From: Bemisia tabaci
Taxonomy: Eukaryota > Arthropoda > Insecta > Hemiptera > Aleyrodidae
Length of the DNA: 64,000 nucleotides
Assembly (NCBI RefSeq): GCF_918797505.1
Contig: NC_092796.1
Location: 32,498,098 to 32,562,097 of the forward strand
Direction of reading: 5' to 3'
Positions 58,801 to 64,000 of the stretch are shown here, piece by piece. The notes below the pieces were generated by a model. That model was not told the origin of the DNA. It was given only the letters and a program-made list of their open reading frames with translations, and made no database searches. A program made the translations under genes and the position numbers. Positions within the stretch are counted from its first letter, which is position 1; each line of letters opens with the position of its first letter.

Positions 58801-61800
58801 TGATTTTTCAGGGAAAATCAGTGGCACCAGCGTGTTTCTCGCAAACTTTTACATAAGAATCAATAGTCATATCGCAAATTCCTCACACGTGCAAAATCTC
58901 CATTCCCAGGTCCGTAGATTACGTGGTGATTAATTGCGTATTTTTGGAGCCAAAACCCCGGACAAGCCCGCTTTTAAAAAGCGGCAAATATGCAAATTGC
59001 ATAAGGCAATTTTGCTTATTCTTTATTCATTTAATTCATGCTGTTATCCACGCAATGTTTGATCGTGTTTAAAAAATTCAAAGATTCGAAGAAATTTCAA
59101 ACGCGCCGAAAAGGTGGGAAAATGCCGGGATTAATGCACTACGGCATGGCAGTCAAATCTTTGTCTCCTCTCATGTTCCGATGATGTTTATTTTTTAAAA
59201 AAACGTATATTTTAATGTGAAATGGTTGCTTGTTAACTACATACGACATGATTGAAAACCGATTCTTTGATTTTGAAGATATAGTTTCGACGCTCTTATA
59301 GTTTTCATTTACGAGGAGGAGAGAGGCATTAACAGGAAGTCATAGGAACCGTAAACTGTCCAAAATAGGCGGTGAAAAAGTTACAACGTCGCAAATTGAG
59401 GGATGAATGTTTTTCACACCACTGTCAGTGAGGAGAAAATGTGCAACTCAAGTGGCAATCGTGATCTATTATCTACTGCCTGCCATCAAGTCGAAGCGAT
59501 ATTGTAGAAGGCGCTTCAAGCAACTATTCCACCACTGAAGTGTTGCACAGTATCAGATAGAAATGAAGGCGTTTTAATGCTCGTAAATTGACTGGTGTAG
59601 CTTGCCAGTTGCCACCGCATAGAGTTCTCTTGATCGTATGATATGCGGCTCCTGTCCGATTGATTTTTGTGAAACTTGGTACCTGGTGGCATTTTTTGAC
59701 GGAAAACTTGAATTTCAACTCTTTTTACAATTCGAAAATCAAAGGTGGATGTAGCCTAAAATCCTACCTCGGCTCCTGTTTGTCTGAATTTTGTGAAAAG
59801 TGCCAGGATATATTCTTTGACGTAAATTTCGACTTTTCGGCCAAAGTTTTCTCATGTCAAATTGAACTTCATTTTGCAATTATGAATTATATATTTTTGA
59901 GCTCCACTCTTCATATTCAAGACTTGGAGGACAAGGCGCATAAATGCAGTATTTGCTATTTCGAACATACGTGTTAGAAGTTTCAATGCCTTGTGATGGA
60001 AAGAAAGTGCAAACTCACTTTTTAACGGTTGAATGTTGGATTTTAGTCAAGTAAAAAACCCACGCCAAAATTGTAATCTTTATTCTCGTTTGTGACACTG
60101 TGAAGGCCTTTACATACGGGAACCAATCAGACATGGATTCGTATTGTCTTTACTCTCAGTATAAAGGGACTCTAATATATGCCACCGTTCGTCCTAAAAA
60201 AGAAGACTTGCCAGTGGCGTGGCGTAATTTGCGATATATCGATTGTTATGCCATTTAAACCTATGGAAAAGGATCGTTAAACAGGGTGTTCGCAACGAAC
60301 ACCTAAATAATCGATTATTTACCATAGGTTTAAATGGCATAACAATCGATACATCGCAATTCACGCCACGCCACTGAAACTTGCGCAGAAGGTACTTTTC
60401 GGACACCCCATGTACTCGCTCTCTGTCGCCAACGTAGTCCAAATGGACTACGTTGGCAACAGAGAATTACTCCATTTCTGACTGGTCCCTAAAAACACCT
60501 ATCTGCACGGAGAAACAAATGACACATATTTGGACGCTTTTAAATCAAAAGGAACTACATCCATTCCGACATGAGCCCCGAGATCAATTAGAAATTTAGA
60601 ATGCATGCAGGACCGAGCTCATGTCACAATGGATATCGACGGGGGCGCCATCCAATTCCCTCCCCCGATTCCCTCCCGAAACCGATTCCCTCCCCGATTC
60701 CCTCCCAAGACCGATTCCCTCATGCGGCCGGAACCGATTTCCGATTCCCTCCCGGCTTTGAAGTAAATTGAAAAATATGTGGCAACGCACTGTTAGAAAA
60801 AAAGGCGTGAGTTTCACACTTCGGCGGAGAACATACGGAACCAGTTCCGTCCGCGTGAGAATTCCTTGAGTGAAAAATCGAGGGTTGAGTCTAGTCACTT
60901 TTAACTGTTGATTCTCATCCTTTCTCCGCCATCGCAGCACGCCGCACGGGATGGTGCTTTCGTCGCCGAGGATTGACTCTAGTCCCGCTTGGGATGATGC
61001 TCAACCCGCGAGGATTGATTCTCAACCCGCGGAGGATTGATTCTCAACCCGCGGATGATTGATTTTCAACCCGCGGAGTATTGATTCTCGACCCGCGAGG
61101 ATTGATTATCAACCCGCGAGGATTGATTCTCAACTCGCGAGGATTAATTCTATTGTGGTATTATTTTGGATGATTTATTTGAAATTATCCAAAGTTCTAC
61201 TCAAATGAAGAACAGTGAACTGAAAGTGTGTCTCGGCAATCTTTAACCTAGGTTTTGTGAAGTGTTTGTGATTACCAGAAGACCAGAACCATGCAGCTGT
61301 TGCTGAAAACTAAGTTCGAAAAAACTATGAAATATATGGAAGTGTGCAACGTTGCAAACGGAGATACGTGGTTTCGCACTTTGATTATCGATATGCAGCT
61401 CCTGAAAAATCTGTATAATTTCGCATCTCTGTACCCACTGAACATTCGGTTAGACTTTACAAAGAAACTGTAACTTAGGATTTGTAATTGCATCTTTTCT
61501 TCCTCAATAAGAATAATAAATTGGACGTATTTCTGCCAAACGGAACTATGTGCATTAAGACATGAGCTCTGAGACCCATAAGAATATATGCATAACAGGG
61601 CTCACGTCATAATGCACATAGTTCTGTTTGGCAGAAATTCGTCCAAATATAATCAATTTGAACTTGATAATGCTGATGCGGTTTCTTTCCAATCGTTAAC
61701 TAGGAGGTTGCAAAAAGCACTAAGATTACGCAGAACAAGCACTGGAACATGCATTGCAAGGTAAAAAAAAATTGTAAGAGTTCAAATCTGCCTACTTTAA

Positions 61801-64000
61801 ATCGGCTATATAGATGATGATGCAGGATATCATACCTGTTCTCAAGAATTCAAATATGATCTCCTCCTGGGTAGGCTGATCGGTTACGTTTAAAACTATA
61901 TATTTCATAGTTTCTTCGAACTTAGTTTTCAGCAACAGCTGCATGGTTCTGGTCTTCTGGTAATCACAAACACTTCACAAAACCTGGGTTAAAGATTGCC
62001 GAGACACACTTTCAGTTCACTGTTCTTCATTTGAGTAGAACTTTGGATATAAATCATCCAAAATAATACCACAATGAAATTAAGCTTAATGGCAAATAAT
62101 CGAGACAAAAACGGATACTTACAGCCACCGACCGCGCTCGCGATTAAACTGGCGCGACGAAATGACCGTTACAAATTCCTTCTAGAAGATCTTCGCTTCC
62201 CCTTTCGGAGGGGGAATCGCAGGAACGGAGGGGCCCGTGAACCCCGTGGCATGGATGAGACTCAACCGTTGTGGGTTGACACTAAGACCTCAGCGGACGA
62301 GCTTGTGAGCTGGAGAAAGAATTTGCTATCTTCAAACCTTTCGGGTTGTTTTTCAACGCTGTAGTGATGTAGCTCAAACTGCAAAGATTGATTCGCATGC
62401 CGTCCTAAATTCTCAATCCTTTTCTCACTCCGTAATTCTAACTCCGACTCCGAAATTTTTAACAGTGCGTCGCAACAATTGATCAAGTAGTAAGACGAAA
62501 TAATCAAGATCCAAAATAAACTCACCATTCCCAGATACACCTGATACAGCGCCATTTCTCGTAAGAGTAGAAGAGTAGGTGGTAGAAGTTGTAGAAGTTT
62601 GAAGTACCTTAAACGGGTGTACAGAGTCCGTCGCGTCAAAAAAAATAAGACCAAAAGAATAAAATTATCACAAGAAAACATTTGGCGAATTTCTATGAAG
62701 TACCTTAAACGGGTGTATACAGAGAGCGGTATCTGAATTTCTACTCCTCTTCTACGCGACCTATGCGGTATCAGGTGTATCTGGGAATGGTGAGTTTATT
62801 TTGGATCTTGATTATTTCGTCTTACTACTTGATCAATTGTTGCGACGTTGCCACATATTTTCAATTTACTTCAAAGCCGGGAGGGAATCGGAAATCGGTT
62901 CCGGCCGCATGAGGGAATCGGTCTTGGGAGGGAATCGGGGGAGGGAATCGGTTTCGGGAGGGAATCGGGGGAGGGAATTGGATGGCGCCCATCGACGGTG
63001 CAAGTCGGCGATCACATAACTCGTTTGCGGTGTCTGAAAATCCCCGCCTCGATGTTATTTTTTTAAAGGAGAACTAATTGACATCATTCCTTGAAGTTTT
63101 CGCAGAATTTTCTTGAAGACAAATCATGGCAGTTTCAAAGAATTGCCGTTAAACAGTTTTCCGTTTAAAGAATAAAGTATGACAGGAAGTCTGCGACGTC
63201 GCAAACCGAGTTATGTGATTGCCGACTTGCACCGTCAATATAGTTCTTTCAGATTTGATTGCGTCCATCTGAAATGGGCCAAAATCGGCCCTTATCGATA
63301 CCCCTCCTCCATCTATTTCTCATGTATGCCTTTCTATATGTTTTAAAGATCATCACGCGGCCGGACGGAGATCTACCCGACGTCACGTTTCCAGCCTTAT
63401 CCGACGACGCCAACGTGAAAATCCTGAGGAAACTCGTCTCCCACGGGCCGAACATCGAGCACCGGCACCGAGAGGGCGGGACCCTCCTCCACTGGGCCGT
63501 GCGGTCGCGGGACGAGCGGACCGTCGCGCTACTCCTGGCGCGCGACTCCCGGGTCGCCGTCGACGCCCGGACCCGCGACGGGCGGACGCCCCTCCGCCTG
63601 GCCGTCGACACCTACACCTGGTCGCCGGACATCATCCGCGGCCTCCTGGACAGGGGCGCCGATGTCAACGCCGCCGACGCGAAGGGCGTCACGCCGTTCC
63701 TGGTCGCCCTCCGAATGCACGGCGTCACCGACGTCCCCCATTGGTTGATCGAGAAGGGCGCCGACGTCACCGCCCGCGGCGCCTTGGAACTCGCCGCCGA
63801 GGCCGATCCGCGCTACTTGGCCCGGATCCTAGACAACCTGGACCTGGCCACCAACCGCGGATCCTTCCTGGAGCTCTTCAGAAGTGGTGGACAGGAGGCC
63901 GTCCGAATGCTCTTCGACCACGGCTTCACGCTCGCGCCGGAAGACGCCAAGGACATCGAGTTATTGCACGCGGCGCTGCGGCTCAACCAACGCCGCGTGG
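55879..64000 (+). CDS. Ankyrin-repeat protein ANK-C, GC-rich paralogue, 2 exons seen, 3' end outside the window
   Basis: Exon 1 is 55879-56406 (176 codons) and exon 2 runs from 63349 past the window end, about 393 residues so far. The start MADSKYYLEI lies 13 nt after a 3' splice site, as in ANK-A and ANK-B. Exon 1 has a Pro-rich insert with a PEGPKS repeat near residues 54-70, then VLYALVPK, an AARAGKVQLVRM unit and DSSGRLVLLV, matching ANK-A order. It ends AAG|GTAAGT. Exon 2 resumes the alignment at the right place: ILRKLVSHGPN, GGTLLHWA, TPLRLA, ADAKGVTPFLVAL, then DHGFTLAPEDAK. The ~6.9-kb gap is an intron in this model (phase 0; acceptor TTCTATATGTTTTAAAG), but the exon 2 frame is open back to 63259 with an ATG at 63274, so the insertions may instead have split or disabled the gene. 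Third codon positions are mostly G or C, very unlike the flanks. The C-terminal segment cannot be assessed. Confidence 0.75.
56419..56639 (-). repeat. tRNA-derived SINE, copy 3, at the ANK-C intron donor
   Basis: Same family as 9070-9274, including the B-box GGGTTCGATTCCCGG and the body. Its A tail (T-rich on the plus strand, broken by C) begins about 12 nt after the ANK-C exon 1 donor. Confidence 0.9.
56705..57435. mobile_element. ~730-bp foldback element in the ANK-C intron
   Basis: Arms of over 200 bp: left TTAGTCCAGGCGCCTGGTA, right the complement of TTAGTCGTGGCGCCTGGTAG. Pairing continues through ACCTGGAATTTCGGGTACAC, AAAAAAGGCC, TGACGTAA and GAAAATGGTA. The GC-rich centre (about 57025-57130) differs in composition from the arms. 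Confidence 0.85.
57489..57575. repeat. Cluster of four GC-rich hairpins
   Basis: In a row: AGGGGGCTACGCCCCCT, GGCCGCTACGCGGCC, GGCGCTCCGCGCC and GGGCCGCTTCGCGGCCC, with short spacers. Each is an almost perfect hairpin with a 3-5-nt loop. Confidence 0.85.
57762..57842 (-). repeat. tRNA-like sequence, probable SINE head or tRNA relic
   Basis: On the minus strand there is an A-box-like TAGCCGAGTCGTCTAAGACG and a B-box GGGTTCGATCCTCG. The D-arm (CCGAGTCGTCTAAG) recalls a Leu or Ser tRNA. The acceptor stem does not pair clearly, so I do not call a functional tRNA gene. The GC hairpin cluster follows about 190 bp downstream in this orientation and could be part of one composite element. Confidence 0.5.
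58389..58904. mobile_element. 516-bp foldback element, copy 2, in the ANK-C intron
   Basis: Ends AATGGAGGTGTTGCACGTGT and its near complement. Colinear with 44755-45267 throughout, including CCAAAATGGAG, GTCCACCTCTACATC and GATAGGGAGCAAAT. Confidence 0.88.
60212..60376. mobile_element. 165-bp hAT-type MITE with near-perfect arms
   Basis: Termini CAGTGGCGTGGCGTAATT and its complement. The arms pair for about 65 bp, through ATCGATTGTTATGCCATTTA. The flanking 8-mers AGACTTGC and AAACTTGC match at 7 of 8. A separate small hairpin (CCAACGTAGTCCA/TGGACTACGTTGG) is at about 60432-60472. Confidence 0.85.
60539..60636. mobile_element. MITE, ATCAAAAGGAACTA family, copy 4, left part
   Basis: Colinear with the other copies up to ATGGATAT, where it stops. 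Its missing right tip (TATAGTTCTTTCAGATTTGA) is at 63238-63267, on the far side of a nested insertion. Confidence 0.8.
60967..61150 (+). repeat. ~21-bp tandem repeat inside the foldback element
   Basis: Eight to nine units near GAGGATTGATTCTCAACCCG, 21-23 nt each, with small changes. It lies in the left half of the element and has no equivalent in the right half. Confidence 0.88.
61523..61644. mobile_element. MITE, GGACGTATTTCT family, short form
   Basis: Ends GGACGTATTTCTGCCAAACG and its complement with one change. The centre pairs GACATGAGCTC with GGGCTCACGTC. It is inserted in the 2.35-kb element. Confidence 0.88.
62991..63237. mobile_element. MITE, TCGACGGTG family, right part, interrupted
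   Basis: From ATCGACGGTGCAAGTCGG to GCCGACTTGCACCGTCAAT: ~40-bp terminal inverted repeats. Its first bases also remain at 60635-60640 before the 2.35-kb insertion. The block GCGACGTCGCAAACCGAG is shared with the copy at 38914-39168. Confidence 0.82.

Larger units (their letters stand above)
60641..62990. mobile_element. 2.35-kb foldback-type element, 6-bp TSD
   Basis: Terminal arms of about 145 bp (60641-60787 and 62845-62990) pair almost completely and consist mostly of short repeats around CCGATTCCCTCCC. ATCGAC is duplicated at 60635-60640 and 62991-62996. Inner inverted pairs: 61146-61325 with 61895-62075, and 62465-62560 with 62757-62845. A MITE is inserted at 61523-61644. The reading frames inside (such as 62074-62364) match no family I know, so it is probably non-autonomous. 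Confidence 0.82.

Noticed and set aside
62074..62364. 96-codon frame in the 2.35-kb foldback
   Set aside because: No domain recognised. Its start overlaps an inverted-repeat arm, so it is likely chance.
40486..64000. Bacterial endosymbiont DNA as the source of the ankyrin cluster
   Set aside because: Splice sites, SINEs and MITEs shared with the rest of the window show it is part of the host chromosome. An ancient transfer of a domain cannot be excluded.
1..64000. CRISPR array
   Set aside because: No set of short direct repeats with regular unique spacers. The tandem arrays seen are minisatellites.

Overview
This is eukaryotic nuclear DNA, most likely from an arthropod and probably an insect. 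It is AT-rich, its genes are interrupted by GT-AG introns, it contains a tRNA-derived SINE, and it carries many short inverted-repeat DNA transposons. Density and style of the repeats would fit a repeat-rich hemipteran such as a whitefly, but the species is a guess. Nothing looks bacterial, and there is no CRISPR array, rRNA gene or convincing functional tRNA gene.

Layout. 1-7.1 kb: non-coding, with an 8-bp-TSD hAT-type MITE and a possible LTR remnant. 7.1-8.2 kb (-): a single-exon C2H2 zinc-finger gene. 10.36-15.9 kb (+): a six-exon glycerophosphodiester phosphodiesterase of the GDE1/MIR16 type, complete, with a poly(A) signal. 16-22.7 kb: intergenic, with MITE relics. 22.8-31.8 kb (-): an eight-exon multi-membrane-span RING-H2 E3 ubiquitin ligase of the TRC8/RNF139 family, complete at 696 aa, with MITEs in its introns. 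32-40 kb: intergenic, with nested MITEs, a TCGATCGA-rich minisatellite and a ~70-bp satellite.

40-64 kb (+): an accessory cluster of three paralogous ankyrin-repeat genes in the same orientation, here called ANK-A, ANK-B and ANK-C (cut off by the window end). ANK-A and ANK-B end in a PRANC/F-box-like segment. All three coding starts lie 12-13 nt after a 3' splice site, so each probably has an untranslated first exon. ANK-A and ANK-B are a recent duplication with patchy near-identity. ANK-C is strikingly GC-rich and appears to carry a ~6.9 kb intron that A and B lack; it is filled with a SINE, foldback elements and a three- to four-deep nest of transposons. ANK-type proteins with F-box-like ends are plausible substrate adaptors for ubiquitin ligases. 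That role is inference from domain layout, not shown by the sequence.

Exon boundaries come from reading frame continuity, splice consensus and family resemblance. Transposon boundaries come from terminal inverted repeats and, where present, exact target-site duplications visible in the sequence.
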